The translations under genes and the position numbers were made by a program. The notes under the pieces were generated by a model. It was not told the origin of the DNA and searched no databases. It worked only from the letters and a program-made list of their open reading frames with translations. Positions 9,773-19,524 of a stretch of DNA of 42,417 nt are shown here, in pieces (the first letter of the stretch is position 1; the number at the start of each line of letters is the position of its first letter). The DNA comes from Nitratireductor arenosus (GTDB taxonomy: Bacteria > Pseudomonadota > Alphaproteobacteria > Rhizobiales > Rhizobiaceae): assembly GCF_009742725.1 (NCBI RefSeq), contig NZ_WPHG01000011.1:1-42417 (forward strand), read 5' to 3'.

Positions 9773-10800
9773 GCGTCCCGGTATCCGGCTTCCGCTTCGG
9801 CCAGCCTTGCCGCCAAGCGCAGCGCGGCGACGAGGCTGTTGGCGCGCGCCGCACCCGTACCCGCGACCGCGAAGGCGGTGCCATGGTCGGGCGAGGTGCG
9901 TACGAAGGGCAGGCCGAGCGTGACGTTGACCGTCTCGTCGAAGGCCAGTGCCTTGGCCGGTATCAAAGCCTGATCGTGATACATGCAAAGCGCGGCGTCG
10001 TAAGCTTGCCGCGCCTCGGCGTGAAACAGCGTGTCGGCCGGCAACGGGCCGCGCGCGTCGATGCCTTCGGCCTGCAGCGCGGCAACGGCGGGGTGCACGA
10101 TGTCGATGTCCTCGCGGCCCATTGCACCGTCTTCCCCCGCATGCGGGTTGAGCCCGGCAACTGCGATGCGTGGCCGGGCTATGCCGAACCGACGCGCCAG
10201 GTCGGCTGCGGTGATCCGGCCGGTTTCCACGATCAGTTCCGTCGTCAGCGCCGACGGCACCGCGGCGAGCGGAATGTGGATGGTGACCGGTACGGCGCGC
10301 AGACTCGGCCCGGCCAGCATCATTACAGGTTTTACCGGTTTGCCGATGGCCTGCCCCGCCAGATGGGCCAGAAACTCGGTATGGCCGGGAAAGGCGAAGC
10401 CCGCGTCGTAGAGCGGTTTTTTGGCGATCGGGCCGGTGACGATCGCACCGGCCGCGCCGGACATGGCGTCGGCGACACCGCGCTCGATAGCCTCGATGAT
10501 GCCGGCGGCGTTGGCGGGCGAAGGATCGCCCGCTCTGTCGATCAACCGGTTTCGTAGGGGTACGACCGGCAGCGTGGCCTCGAAATCGCGCACCGCAGAG
10601 CCCGGGTCGGACAGTTTGAGCTCGATTGGCAGACCCAGCGTCCGCGCCCGCGATGAAAGCTGGTCGACATCACCCAGAACATAGAAGGGCGGCAGCGCGT
10701 GGCGCGTCCGCGAGGCCCAGGCCGCAAGCGCGATATCGGGGCCGATGCCGGACGGGTCGCCAGATGTCAGCGCAAGCGGACGCTGCGGCTCAACGCTCAA
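9769..10800 (-). CDS. pdxA: 4-hydroxythreonine-4-phosphate dehydrogenase PdxA
   Basis: Oxidises 4-phosphohydroxy-L-threonine in the DXP-dependent pathway to pyridoxal phosphate. 343 residues if it starts at the TTG at 10800, the only start codon shortly upstream of the conserved [19 protein letters not shown]. This TTG lies inside the last codons of surA, so the genes overlap by 11 bases. The metal-binding histidines are in [21 protein letters not shown] and MYHDQALIP, all intact. The downstream end overlaps rsmA by four bases (ATGA). Function is firm; the TTG start is inferred from length and overlap. Confidence 0.93.
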   Translation of the reverse strand: MSVEPQRPLALTSGDPSGIGPDIALAAWASRTRHALPPFYVLGDVDQLSSRARTLGLPIELKLSDPGSAVRDFEATLPVVPLRNRLIDRAGDPSPANAAGIIEAIERGVADAMSGAAGAIVTGPIAKKPLYDAGFAFPGHTEFLAHLAGQAIGKPVKPVMMLAGPSLRAVPVTIHIPLAAVPSALTTELIVETGRITAADLARRFGIARPRIAVAGLNPHAGEDGAMGREDIDIVHPAVAALQAEGIDARGPLPADTLFHAEARQAYDAALCMYHDQALIPAKALAFDETVNVTLGLPFVRTSPDHGTAFAVAGTGAARANSLVAALRLAARLAEAEAGYRDA

Positions 10801-11716
10801 CGATGCGGGCTTTCTCGCGCAGTTCTTCCAGATATTTCTTGGACAGCTCCGCCGCTTTCTTGTCGAGTTCGCCTTCGTTTTCGAAAACCATCTGGGCGAC
10901 GCGGTCATCTGAAATCTCACGCGTGCTGCAAATGCCGATGAACTCCACGCCGCGCTCGGTTTCGCGGATCTTGGTAGCCTGGCCCGGCTTGGTTTCCAGG
11001 ATCAGGCCTTTCCAGTCCGGCGGCAGTTCCGGCGCGATGACCCGGCCCAGATCGCGTACCGTGACGTCGATCAGGCCTTTGGCGAATTCACGCGTATTCT
11101 GGCAGTTGTTGAAGCGTCCGCGCATGGCGTTGGCTTCCTTCTTGCGCCGCCCCATGAGCGATTTGCGTTCACCCGATGGAATGACGAAAATCACCTGCTG
11201 CAGCATGTATTCGGTTGCTGTCGGCTTGTTGCCGCCATCCTGCAGCATGCGGTGAGCCGCGTCCTGTTCCGTGAGCCGTTCCGTCGCGCGGAAACGAGCT
11301 CCCAGCGCGCGGTTCCAGCCGATCTGGCTACGAATGAACTCCTTGAAGTGGCTCTTCGTCACGCCCGCCTGCGCCATAACCTGGTCGAGCTGGCTCGTCG
11401 ACAGCTTGTTGCCGGATGCGAAACGCCCGTAGGCCGCGTCGACGTCCGCGTCGGGAACCCGGATGTTGAGCCGCTGGATTTCGATGTTTTTCAGCGTCTG
11501 CTCGATCATCTCGTCCGAGGCGCTGGCCGAGCGGCGTTGCAGCCGCAGGAAAGCCTTGCGTCGGGCGATATCGTAACTGGTCACCGGAACATTGTTGATG
11601 ATGTAGCGAATCTCACTCGCTTGCGCCGGCATCGTGGCGACGCTCGCCAGACAGGTCATGAACCCGAAAAGCAGGAAAATGCCGGTTCCGGCGATCCGAT
11701 TCAAACCAGGTTGCAT
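10790..11716 (-). CDS. surA: SurA-like periplasmic chaperone / peptidyl-prolyl isomerase
   Basis: Periplasmic folding factor, expected to escort outer membrane proteins such as LptD. 308 residues from the ATG at 11716, with CACGGAG upstream. A signal peptide occupies about 1-33 and ends in MPAQAS. Residues about 35-160 match a SurA N-terminal domain ([12 protein letters not shown]-like start and helices). One degenerate rotamase-like domain spans about 170-275, ending [11 protein letters not shown]. It is much shorter than the 428-residue Escherichia coli SurA and carries one parvulin region instead of two, which is usual in alphaproteobacteria. Its place between lptD and pdxA is the best evidence for the name. 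Confidence 0.85.
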   Translation of the reverse strand: MQPGLNRIAGTGIFLLFGFMTCLASVATMPAQASEIRYIINNVPVTSYDIARRKAFLRLQRRSASASDEMIEQTLKNIEIQRLNIRVPDADVDAAYGRFASGNKLSTSQLDQVMAQAGVTKSHFKEFIRSQIGWNRALGARFRATERLTEQDAAHRMLQDGGNKPTATEYMLQQVIFVIPSGERKSLMGRRKKEANAMRGRFNNCQNTREFAKGLIDVTVRDLGRVIAPELPPDWKGLILETKPGQATKIRETERGVEFIGICSTREISDDRVAQMVFENEGELDKKAAELSKKYLEELREKARIVER

Positions 11717-11829
11717 GGCTGAGCTCCGTGCCTCATTCTTTCGCGGTCCCTCTTGGCGGGCCTTCGGTATTCTACCCCGGAAGTGTCGTGCTCGGCCTAT
11801 ACGGCGAAAGCATGACGAATCGGCCCGCA

Positions 11830-14247
11830 TCAGTTCGTGCCAAACGCGTTCGTCGACGTGGTCGTTCCGAAATCGCCGAGCGTGCGGAACGAGATATTGA
11901 AGCCGAACCCGTAGGAAACGTCCTTGGAAATGGTGTTTTGGGTGCGCGAAAACGTCATTCCGTAAGTGAAACACTCGTCGTCATAGATAAAGCCGAACGA
12001 GCTATTGGCAAGCGTCGAAGAGGCGAGGTCGTAGGTTCCAGAAGCGTAGACGCTCCAATAGTCGTGCAGACGCGCCCGCCCACCCAGTGTCACCTCCTGG
12101 CGATCCTGCGGGAAGCCGTAAAGCGGTTGCGCCTGGATGAATGTGTAGCTCGCATTGATCCGGTGGCGGTCGATCGGGACGGACACGCTCGTTTCGGCAC
12201 GGCGCACTTCCAGCGTCTGCTCGTCGAAGCGGCCGCCGGCGCTGAACACGATGCCGCCCGGCGAGGCGAACCCAGCCATGGCGACGAAGTCGGATACGTC
12301 CGTTTCCAGGCCCGAATAGGCGCCGACATTGACCAGTTCGGGCGCGGCGAACGGGTTGCGACCTGCCAGGTGATAGGACTGGCCGACGACCGCGTTGGCC
12401 GTCCAGCCATTGGCGAAGCTGCCCGAATAACGCAGGCCGAGATTGGCGCGGGTGCCGCTTTCGATCAGATCGTAGCCCGAGAATTTGTCGCGCTCGAACA
12501 GGGTAGAGGCGTCGAAGACCATGCTCTGCGCGTCCTCGTTGGGGATGCCGAGCGTGGAGCCATAGGCGACGTCCGGCCGGACGAAAAGCTGCGCCATGGG
12601 TTCGAGCACGTGGGTGGCGCTCGACGTCGAAAACAGGATTGGCCAGCGCGCTTCCAGGCCAGCCGTCGCCATTGCCCGGAAATAGGACGAGCGGATATCG
12701 GCCGCAACCGCGCCGTAGGCGGTCCCGTCATGCGTGTAGGCCGCACCCGTCAGTCCCCCGGCCATGGCGGCGATCGCGGCGTTGGAGCCTGCGCTGGCGT
12801 TAACGCCGATACCGTCGGCGCGCGCGTGCAGGAGCGGTGTCACGAGGAGGCCGCCCGAGGTCACGATGGTCTTCTTCCACTCGGCTTCGGCCGTCACGCG
12901 GCCGGACCAGCCGCGCACGCCAGGCAGCGCCGGTCTGGTGGTGATGGAATCCAGCCGCGTGCGTCCGACGACCTGCGTGTTGACGTCGAAACTCAGCTCG
13001 CCGCCCGCCACCGGCTCGTCCACAGTATAGGCATAGTCGAAGGACGGCAGCACCCAGGGCTGGCGCGGGTCCCGTGCAGACGGATGTGATGCCGGGAGCA
13101 CTTCCTGGACCTGGAACTTGTAGAACCTGAGGTCGAAATAATTCCGGTCGTTGAGGCCGGTCAGATGGATCTGGTTCCGGCGGATCGCCTGGGAATAGCC
13201 GTCCAACAGATAGGTGTTGGCGAAATTCGGATCGGATTGCACCAGAATGTCCCAGCCGAAAGTCCAGCGGGGGTTGATGGTGAACTTGCCCTTGGTCCCG
13301 GCCATGAGACGGGTCTTGACCGTTCTGTCGACATAGCCCGGCTTGAACGCCGTTGGCTGGTTCTGGCTGATGCCGGCGATCTTCAGCGAGTATTCGCCGG
13401 AGTTGAATTTCTGGCGCCAGTCGGCTTCCGCGAGAAAACCCTGCCGCGAGTAATAGGTGCTTTTGACCGTCAGGTCATAGGTCGGCGAAAACGCGAAGAA
13501 ATAGGGCAGGGTGACGCTGGCGCCCAGCTCGCTCTTGAAGCCGATGCCCGGAAACAGGAAACCGCTTTTGCGCTTCACGCTCGAATCGGCCATCTCGAAC
13601 GCTGGCAATTGCGCGATCGGCAGGCCGAAAAACTCGAAGCGCGGCCTTTGGAAGCGGATCGTCTTGGCGTCCTTATTCCAGATGATCTTGCGCGACTTGA
13701 TCCGCCAGATCGGGGCCTTGTCCGGCTTATCCTCGCAGGGTTCGCAGGCCGTGTAGACGCCGTTGACGAATGTGGTGACGGTGCCGGCCTTGCGCTCGGC
13801 GCTTTCGGCCGCGAAATAGGTCTTTTCGGCTGTTTCCACGCTCAATGCGTTGACGAATCCGTCCCGGAAATCGTCGGTGACGTCGATATGGTCGGAGAAT
13901 ATCCGGTTGCCTTCGCGGTCGACGATCTCGACCTCTCCGTCGGCGACCAGGCGGCCCGTGGCCTGGTTGTAGATCACGCGGTGCGCGACCATGCGGTTGC
14001 CGCCATAGTCGATCCGCACCGAGCCCTGCGCTGTCACGGTCTGGTTCACATTGTCGTAGACGAGTGTGTCGGCCTCCAGCAGAAGCTGGTCCGCGGGACC
14101 TACGCTGACATTGAGGCCGTCCAGCGACTGGGCCTCGGCGCGCGGAATATCGACGACGCCGGCAAGACACAGCAGGGCAAGCGCCGTGGCGCTTTTGCCA
14201 AGGCGGATGCGCGGGTGTCTGTCACCGCTGCCCCTCCTGAACCCCAC
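11830..14247 (-). CDS. lptD: LPS-assembly protein LptD
   Basis: Outer-membrane translocon that inserts lipopolysaccharide into the outer leaflet. 805 residues from a GTG at 14247; the choice is supported by an AAGGAGG seven bases upstream and by overlap with the lptG stop codon. Signal peptide about 1-39 ending in PRAEAQ. An LptA/OstA-like N-terminal domain (about 50-160, VSVGPADQLLLEADTLVYD) is followed by a long beta-barrel. Mature cysteines are Cys168 and Cys171 (ACEPCE) and one near residue 759 (DDECFTYG); the adjacent C-terminal pair of Escherichia coli LptD is absent. SurA follows after 113 bases. Confidence 0.94.
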   Translation of the reverse strand: MGFRRGSGDRHPRIRLGKSATALALLCLAGVVDIPRAEAQSLDGLNVSVGPADQLLLEADTLVYDNVNQTVTAQGSVRIDYGGNRMVAHRVIYNQATGRLVADGEVEIVDREGNRIFSDHIDVTDDFRDGFVNALSVETAEKTYFAAESAERKAGTVTTFVNGVYTACEPCEDKPDKAPIWRIKSRKIIWNKDAKTIRFQRPRFEFFGLPIAQLPAFEMADSSVKRKSGFLFPGIGFKSELGASVTLPYFFAFSPTYDLTVKSTYYSRQGFLAEADWRQKFNSGEYSLKIAGISQNQPTAFKPGYVDRTVKTRLMAGTKGKFTINPRWTFGWDILVQSDPNFANTYLLDGYSQAIRRNQIHLTGLNDRNYFDLRFYKFQVQEVLPASHPSARDPRQPWVLPSFDYAYTVDEPVAGGELSFDVNTQVVGRTRLDSITTRPALPGVRGWSGRVTAEAEWKKTIVTSGGLLVTPLLHARADGIGVNASAGSNAAIAAMAGGLTGAAYTHDGTAYGAVAADIRSSYFRAMATAGLEARWPILFSTSSATHVLEPMAQLFVRPDVAYGSTLGIPNEDAQSMVFDASTLFERDKFSGYDLIESGTRANLGLRYSGSFANGWTANAVVGQSYHLAGRNPFAAPELVNVGAYSGLETDVSDFVAMAGFASPGGIVFSAGGRFDEQTLEVRRAETSVSVPIDRHRINASYTFIQAQPLYGFPQDRQEVTLGGRARLHDYWSVYASGTYDLASSTLANSSFGFIYDDECFTYGMTFSRTQNTISKDVSYGFGFNISFRTLGDFGTTTSTNAFGTN

Positions 14248-15335
14248 TAACCATCCTCCTTGTGCAGCAAGAATGTTACCCCGAACAATGCTGCAATCAT
14301 CACTGGCAGCCACGCCGCGACGATCGGCGGAACGATCCCCGCGCTGCCGAACGCTTTGACCAAAGTCGAGACGACATAAAGCAGAAAGCCGGCCAGGATG
14401 CCACCCAGAATCAGGGTGCCGGATTGGCCGAGCCGGACAAATCTCATTGAAACCGTTGCCGCGATCAGCGTCATCGCGACCAACAGTGGCGGAAGTGCCA
14501 CAAGTGAATGATAATGCATCGAAAAAGCATTAACGGAATAGCCGTACGCCTTGGCGGTTTCGATTTTCCTGCCGAGTTCGTAGAACGGCGTGGCTTCGGG
14601 CCGTGCCAGACGCTGCTCCACGAATTCCGGCCGTAGATTGGTGGCCACCCGCGTGCTTTCGACGCTTTCCGGCTTGGCGCCGGATTTGAACCGGCGAACC
14701 GTCTCCAGCTCCCAATAGCCGTCGCGCAGATTGGCGCGTGCCGCGTCCTGCCGCTCGACGATGTTGCCATCCTCCCCAATGCGGATGAACACCGCGTCGG
14801 AAAGGGTGAGACCGCTGTTGAGAACCGCACGCGCGCCGACGATCGTCTGGCCCTCATCGGTACGCTGCCGCAGCCAGGGCGCGGAGGCCGCCGACACCAC
14901 GTTCGATTCGCCGGAGCGCAGCGTCGTTTCGATCTCCTCGACCTTCTCCAGCCCGTTGGCTGCGATCGGGTTGAGCACGATGATCGTCGACAGGCCGAAT
15001 AGCAACGCGCCGATGCAGATCGGAAACAGGAACTGCCAGGCCGAAACGCCGGCGGCGCGTGTGACGACCAGTTCGTATTTCCTGTTGAGCGAGATCAGCG
15101 TGGCCATTGCCGAAAACAGCGCCACGAAGGGGATCGTCTGCTGCAGTACCATCGGCACCCGCAGCGCACTCATCGTCATGCCCAATTGCAGTGAGTAGCC
15201 CGGCAGTCCGCTGAAGCGGCTCGATTGCTCGGTGAAGTCGATGATGAAGACCAACGCGAAAATGCCGGCAAGGAACCAGCCGGTGATGACGAGATAGCGG
15301 CGGAAAAAATACTGCCCCAGCGTCCAGCCGATCAT
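14247..15335 (-). CDS. lptG: LPS export ABC transporter permease LptG
   Basis: Inner-membrane half of the LptFG channel that extracts LPS for the LptB2 ATPase. 362 residues with the family layout: three transmembrane helices at the N-terminus (about 12-33, 55-80, 98-122), a periplasmic beta-jellyroll domain of about 130 residues, and three C-terminal helices. The cytoplasmic-loop motif RKYELVVTRAAGVS, which contacts LptB, is present. The ATG at 15335 overlaps the lptF stop by four bases (ATGA), and the stop codon overlaps the lptD start. LptB is not in this window. Confidence 0.95.
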   Translation of the reverse strand: MIGWTLGQYFFRRYLVITGWFLAGIFALVFIIDFTEQSSRFSGLPGYSLQLGMTMSALRVPMVLQQTIPFVALFSAMATLISLNRKYELVVTRAAGVSAWQFLFPICIGALLFGLSTIIVLNPIAANGLEKVEEIETTLRSGESNVVSAASAPWLRQRTDEGQTIVGARAVLNSGLTLSDAVFIRIGEDGNIVERQDAARANLRDGYWELETVRRFKSGAKPESVESTRVATNLRPEFVEQRLARPEATPFYELGRKIETAKAYGYSVNAFSMHYHSLVALPPLLVAMTLIAATVSMRFVRLGQSGTLILGGILAGFLLYVVSTLVKAFGSAGIVPPIVAAWLPVMIAALFGVTFLLHKEDG

Positions 15336-16531
15336 CCGCTCCCCCTTTCGAGGGGATCTCGGGTCCCGCGCCAGCGCAATGCTCGTACTCGCCCGCGGAA
15401 TGCCTCGAGAAAGCGCGCGAGGCGGTCCGACCAGGAAGCCGGCAACTCGAGGAGTTTGCCCGTGGTGATCAGATAGCACGCAAACAGCGCGTTCAAAAAC
15501 GGCACCGCGTAGATGAAGGGAACGAAGGCGGTGACCGTTTCGGCCTTGTTGGCGACGAAATATCCCTCCCAGCGCACCAGAAGCGCGACCGCGATTGCCG
15601 TCACCATCGGATGGATCCGCGCCTGGCGATGGGACCGGGCGTCGCCGGCCGCGGCCAGCGCGAGCAGCGCGAACACCAGCGAATAGCTCCATTCCGAAAA
15701 CCGGCGGTGAAGCTCGGCGTAGAAGAAGGGCGGGCTCCATTGCAGATAGGCATCGTTCGGGTCGGGATCGAGCAGATAGCCGAGCGTGCGGTCCTTCGGC
15801 CATATCTGCACCGTCTTGCCCTTAGGCACGAATTCGGAAAGATCGAAGGCGTAGGAGGCGAACCGGACCACCGAGACGTCGCCGCCCGGCGTCTTGCGGT
15901 GTACTTCCCCGTCGATCATGAACAGAAATTGCTGGTCGCCGCGTTGCTGTACCTCGCCCTGCTTGGCGTAATAATAAAGGTCGACATCCTTCTTGCGGGA
16001 ATCGGCGACAAATATCCCACCCAAACGTCCGTCCGGCAGACGTTCGGCGACCTGAACGAAGAGCCCTTCCTGCACCTTGCGAAACGTGCCTTCCTGGATG
16101 ACGGAGGACAAAAGATCGGCATGGGCGTTCGCCACCAGCACGCGCGTGCGTTGCCGGGCCATCGGCTCGACCCAGTTGTCGACCGTGAAGGAGAGCACGC
16201 TTGCGAGCGCGGCCAGCAGCAGCATCGGCTTCAGGATCGTGCCGCGTGAACTGCCGGACGCCGCTATCACGGCGAGCTCGGAATCCTGGTTCATTGCCGA
16301 AAGGGTCTGCGAGATCCCGATGATGATGGCGAATGGCATCACGACGGGGATCACCGTGGGCAAAAGCAGCGTGGCGAGTTCCAGAAAAGTACCGGCCGTC
16401 TGGCCGCTGTCGGTGACGATGTTAACCCGCGCGAGAATCTGCGTGGTCCACGCCATGGCAAGCGCAACCAGCAATGCCGCGCCCGAAATCTTCAGCGCGC
16501 GGTAAAAGATGTATCTCTCGACGAGTTTCAT
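15332..16531 (-). CDS. lptF: LPS export ABC transporter permease LptF
   Basis: Partner of LptG in the LPS export channel of the inner membrane. 399 residues: MKLVERYIFYRALK start, three N-terminal helices, a periplasmic domain (about 135-270), then three C-terminal helices, with the loop motif DSELAVIAASGSSRG equivalent to the LptB-contact loop in LptG. First gene of the operon lptF-lptG-lptD-surA-pdxA-rsmA. The 287-base divergent region shared with pepA should hold its promoter; TTGTGT followed 17 bases later by TAATTT (minus strand, about 16577-16605) is a weak candidate. A four-base overlap couples it to lptG. Confidence 0.95.
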   Translation of the reverse strand: MKLVERYIFYRALKISGAALLVALAMAWTTQILARVNIVTDSGQTAGTFLELATLLLPTVIPVVMPFAIIIGISQTLSAMNQDSELAVIAASGSSRGTILKPMLLLAALASVLSFTVDNWVEPMARQRTRVLVANAHADLLSSVIQEGTFRKVQEGLFVQVAERLPDGRLGGIFVADSRKKDVDLYYYAKQGEVQQRGDQQFLFMIDGEVHRKTPGGDVSVVRFASYAFDLSEFVPKGKTVQIWPKDRTLGYLLDPDPNDAYLQWSPPFFYAELHRRFSEWSYSLVFALLALAAAGDARSHRQARIHPMVTAIAVALLVRWEGYFVANKAETVTAFVPFIYAVPFLNALFACYLITTGKLLELPASWSDRLARFLEAFRGRVRALRWRGTRDPLERGSG

Positions 16532-16733
16532 CGCGAAAGCGGTGCGTCCCTATGATTCGCGCGCGTCACGCTTCAACCCCGTCGGGCAAATTACGCGCCC
16601 GGCGACCTTCACACAAGCGCGTGCCACGGGCTGTTTGTCCCGGTCCCATGCACGATGGTGCCCAATCAGGGCTAAAAAATAGCGAAGGAGCGCAGTTAAC
16701 GATTGGTAAAACGGCTTGTTTTCCGTGACGCGC

Positions 16734-16762
16734 TTGCCAGCGAAAGCCGGACTTTTTAGGGT
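16734..16762 (+). promoter_or_regulatory. Candidate promoter of pepA
   Basis: TTGCCA at 16734-16739 (five of six matches to TTGACA), a 17-base spacer, then TAGGGT at 16757-16762 (three of six matches to TATAAT), about 57 bases before the pepA start. The weak -10 keeps this a candidate only. Confidence 0.3.
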
Positions 16763-16818
16763 CGGGCCGCTAAATCGTCGCGCGCGCTTAGCGCCCCTCC
16801 GGCCATTCGGGAACATCC

Positions 16819-18309
16819 ATGCCTCACGCACCAAAAATCAGCTTTGCCAAGTTTTCCGCGCCCAAGAAGGGCACCGTGGTGGTTTTCGTCAATGACGACA
16901 ACGCCCTCGGCGACCAGGCGCGCGCCCTGGATACGGCCGGCATAGTGCCGAAAGCCGCCAATGTCGCCGAATTCAAGGGCAAGCTGGCCTCGGCCCTGGA
17001 TGTCCTGACCCCCGAAGGCACGCCGTTCGATCGGTTCGCCGTCGTCGGCGCGGGCCCGCTCGACAAGCGCGACGAAAAGGCCTGGATGCGCATCGGCGGC
17101 GCAGCCTGGCCGTTGGCGAAAAGATCGGCCGACGTCGCCGTGATCCTGGACATGAAGGACGATGAGCCGGACGCTGAGGCGGCCGCGGCCTTGGCGCTCG
17201 GCTTGACCCTGCGCGCCTACGGCTTCGACAAATACAAGACCCGCAAGGACAAGGACGACGTCGCCAAGGACAAACCGGTGCGCGTGACCGTCCAGTGCGC
17301 CAACCCCTCCAAGGCGCGCAAGGCGTTCGCAACGGCCGAAGCGGTCGCCGGCGGTGTCAACCTGGCGCGCGACCTGGTCAACGAGCCCGCCAACGTGCTC
17401 GGGCCGGTCGAGTTCGCCGGCCACGCCAAGGCACTGGAGGCGCTTGGGGTCAAGGTCGAGATCCTGACCGAAAAGGAGATGAGGAAACTCGGCATGGGCG
17501 CCCTTCTGGGTGTCGCCCAAGGCTCGGCCCGGCCGCCGCGTCTCGCCGTCATGCAGTGGAACGGCGGCAAGCTGAAGGACAAGCCGGTCGCCTTCATCGG
17601 CAAGGGAGTGGTGTTCGATTCGGGCGGCATCTCCATCAAGCCGGCCTCCGGAATGGAGGACATGAAGGGCGACATGGGCGGCGCGGCCGCGGTTGCCGGG
17701 CTTATGCATACGCTTGCAGCGCGCAAGGCCAAGGTGAATGTCGTCGGCATTATCGGGCTGGTTGAAAACATGCTCGACGGCAACGCTCAGCGCCCCGGCG
17801 ACATCGTCACCTCCATGTCGGGCCAGACCATCGAGGTGCTCAATACCGACGCCGAGGGTCGGCTCGTGCTGGCCGACGCGCTGTGGTACTGCAACGAACG
17901 CTTTACGCCGAAATTCATGGTCAATCTCGCCACGCTGACCGGCGCCATCATGATTGCACTCGGCCAGGAGCATGCCGGCCTGTTTTCCAACGACGACGCG
18001 CTCGCCGACCATCTGGTGACGGCAGGCTCGGCAACCGGCGAAAAACTGTGGCGCATGCCGCTCGGACCCGAATACGACAAGCTGATCGATTCCAAGAACG
18101 CCGACATGAAGAATATTGGCGGCCGCTTTGGTGGAGCGATCACCGCGGCGCAGTTCCTGCAGCGTTTCGTCAAGGAAACGCCCTGGGCCCATCTCGACAT
18201 CGCCGGTACCGCCATGGGCTCGCCGTCGAACGACATCAACCAATCCTGGGGGTCGGGTTTCGGCGTCAGGCTGCTCGATCGCCTGGTCAGGGACAATTAC
18301 GAGGCGTGA
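16819..18309 (+). CDS. pepA: Leucyl aminopeptidase (M17 family, PepA)
   Basis: Cytoplasmic dizinc or dimanganese aminopeptidase of 496 residues that trims N-terminal residues of peptides. The N-terminal macro-like domain covers about 1-160. The catalytic domain shows all ligands: Lys262 and Asp267 in [10 protein letters not shown], Lys274, Asp285 in MKGDMGGAA, and Asp344, Glu346 and Arg348 in NTDAEGRL. Divergent from lptF. In Escherichia coli PepA is also a DNA-binding accessory factor; nothing here tests that. Its stop codon TGA overlaps the GTG of holC, a linkage seen in other Gram-negatives. Confidence 0.96.
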   Translation: MPHAPKISFAKFSAPKKGTVVVFVNDDNALGDQARALDTAGIVPKAANVAEFKGKLASALDVLTPEGTPFDRFAVVGAGPLDKRDEKAWMRIGGAAWPLAKRSADVAVILDMKDDEPDAEAAAALALGLTLRAYGFDKYKTRKDKDDVAKDKPVRVTVQCANPSKARKAFATAEAVAGGVNLARDLVNEPANVLGPVEFAGHAKALEALGVKVEILTEKEMRKLGMGALLGVAQGSARPPRLAVMQWNGGKLKDKPVAFIGKGVVFDSGGISIKPASGMEDMKGDMGGAAAVAGLMHTLAARKAKVNVVGIIGLVENMLDGNAQRPGDIVTSMSGQTIEVLNTDAEGRLVLADALWYCNERFTPKFMVNLATLTGAIMIALGQEHAGLFSNDDALADHLVTAGSATGEKLWRMPLGPEYDKLIDSKNADMKNIGGRFGGAITAAQFLQRFVKETPWAHLDIAGTAMGSPSNDINQSWGSGFGVRLLDRLVRDNYEA

Positions 18310-18755
18310 CGGAAGTTCTGTTCTACCACCTGACCGATTCGACCCTTGATGATGCCTTGCCTGGCCTTGTCGAGCGGTCGCTGGCCCGTGGTTGGTCGGT
18401 GGTGGTCCAGACCGGAAGCGAGGAGCGTCGTGACGCGCTCGACCTGCATCTGTGGACCTGGCGCGACGACGCCTTCATCGGCCACGGAACCGATCGCGAT
18501 CCGCACGCGGCCGACCAGCCGGTGCTCCTGACCACCGGCACCGACAACCCCAACGCTGCCGCGATCCGGTTTCTGGTCGATGGCGCCGAACCGCCCGCGC
18601 TCGACGGTTACGAGCGCGCGGTGATCATGTTCGACGGTCACGATCAGGCGCATGTCGAGGCCGCCCGCCGCCATTGGAAAACCGTCAAGGCGGCCGGCCA
18701 TCAGGCGACCTATTGGCAGCAGACGCCGGAACGCGGCTGGGAACGCAAGGCGTGA
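18306..18755 (+). CDS. holC: DNA polymerase III chi subunit HolC
   Basis: Clamp-loader accessory subunit that links polymerase III to single-strand binding protein. 149 residues from a GTG at 18306 that overlaps the pepA stop (GTGA). The sequence begins [18 protein letters not shown] and contains [13 protein letters not shown] and the conserved [14 protein letters not shown], and ends [14 protein letters not shown], all typical of alphaproteobacterial chi. Position directly after pepA is the usual one. Its stop in turn overlaps the start of the following methyltransferase gene. Confidence 0.93.
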   Translation: MTEVLFYHLTDSTLDDALPGLVERSLARGWSVVVQTGSEERRDALDLHLWTWRDDAFIGHGTDRDPHAADQPVLLTTGTDNPNAAAIRFLVDGAEPPALDGYERAVIMFDGHDQAHVEAARRHWKTVKAAGHQATYWQQTPERGWERKA

Positions 18756-19438
18756 CCGGCGATTTCGATCGCCGCCGCCAGACAGCTAGGGCCCGGGTGA
18801 ACCGGCTCGACGGCGCGGCGCGGGCGACGCGGTCCGACCGCCAGGGCTTTTTCGAGGCAGTTTATGACGAGGCGGGCGGAGACGCCGCCGGCGTTCCCTG
18901 GGCCGATCTTACGCCGAAGCCCGAACTCGTCGACTGGCTCGCCGACAATCCGGGCAACGGGCGCCGGGCGATCGATGTCGCCTGCGGGCTGGGCGACAAT
19001 GCCGAGGCGATCGCGGCGGCCGGATATCGCACGGCCGCGTTCGATACGTCCAGGACGGCGATAGAATGGGCGAAAAAGCGCTTTCCGGCCTCGCGTGTCG
19101 ACTATAGGGCGGCTGATCTGCTCGATCCGCCGCCCGAGTGGCGGGCCGGCTTCGACCTCGTGAATGAATGCTACACGATTCGATCCGTTGCGCCGGCGAT
19201 GCAGCGTGACGTCATGGGCGCGATCGCGGCCCTGGTCGCCCCGGGCGGCATTCTTTTGGTCTATACGCGCCTGCGCCCGTCCGACAGCGTGGCGGAGGGG
19301 CCGCCCTGGCCGCCGGCGGCCGGCGAGGCGCGGGGGGTTGCCGATTTCGGCCTTGAGCTTGCGCACGAGCATCGTTTCGAGATCAGCCGGCCCGGCCGCA
19401 CCATCCCGCATCTGTTCGCCACGTGGCGAAAACCCTGA
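18752..19438 (+). CDS. Class I SAM-dependent methyltransferase, substrate unknown
   Basis: Rossmann-fold methyltransferase of 228 residues. Motif I is AIDVACGLGDNAEAIA near 72-87, an acidic residue follows in TAAFDTS, and motif IV region is FDLVNECYTIRSV. The spacing PWADLTPKPELVDWL before motif I resembles TehB/thiopurine-methyltransferase-like enzymes, which act on thiols, halides or metalloids; I would not name a substrate. It starts at a GTG at 18752 overlapping the holC stop, so it is probably translated by coupling. It ends in a hydrophilic strand with no membrane segment. Confidence 0.85.
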   Translation: MTGDFDRRRQTARARVNRLDGAARATRSDRQGFFEAVYDEAGGDAAGVPWADLTPKPELVDWLADNPGNGRRAIDVACGLGDNAEAIAAAGYRTAAFDTSRTAIEWAKKRFPASRVDYRAADLLDPPPEWRAGFDLVNECYTIRSVAPAMQRDVMGAIAALVAPGGILLVYTRLRPSDSVAEGPPWPPAAGEARGVADFGLELAHEHRFEISRPGRTIPHLFATWRKP

Positions 19439-19524
19439 CATGCAGTGCGGATCGGGCGCGGCTATACCGTTGTGGACATTGATTTTCCGGCGTGCCAAAC
19501 GGCCGCGGGGCAGGGGATATTGCG

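Noticed and set aside
11728-13089. 453-codon open frame on the plus strand
   Set aside because: Antisense to lptD and the gap before it; Arg-rich with no family resemblance.
16756-18243. 495-codon open frame on the minus strand
   Set aside because: Antisense shadow of pepA, whose active-site motifs are all in the plus-strand frame.
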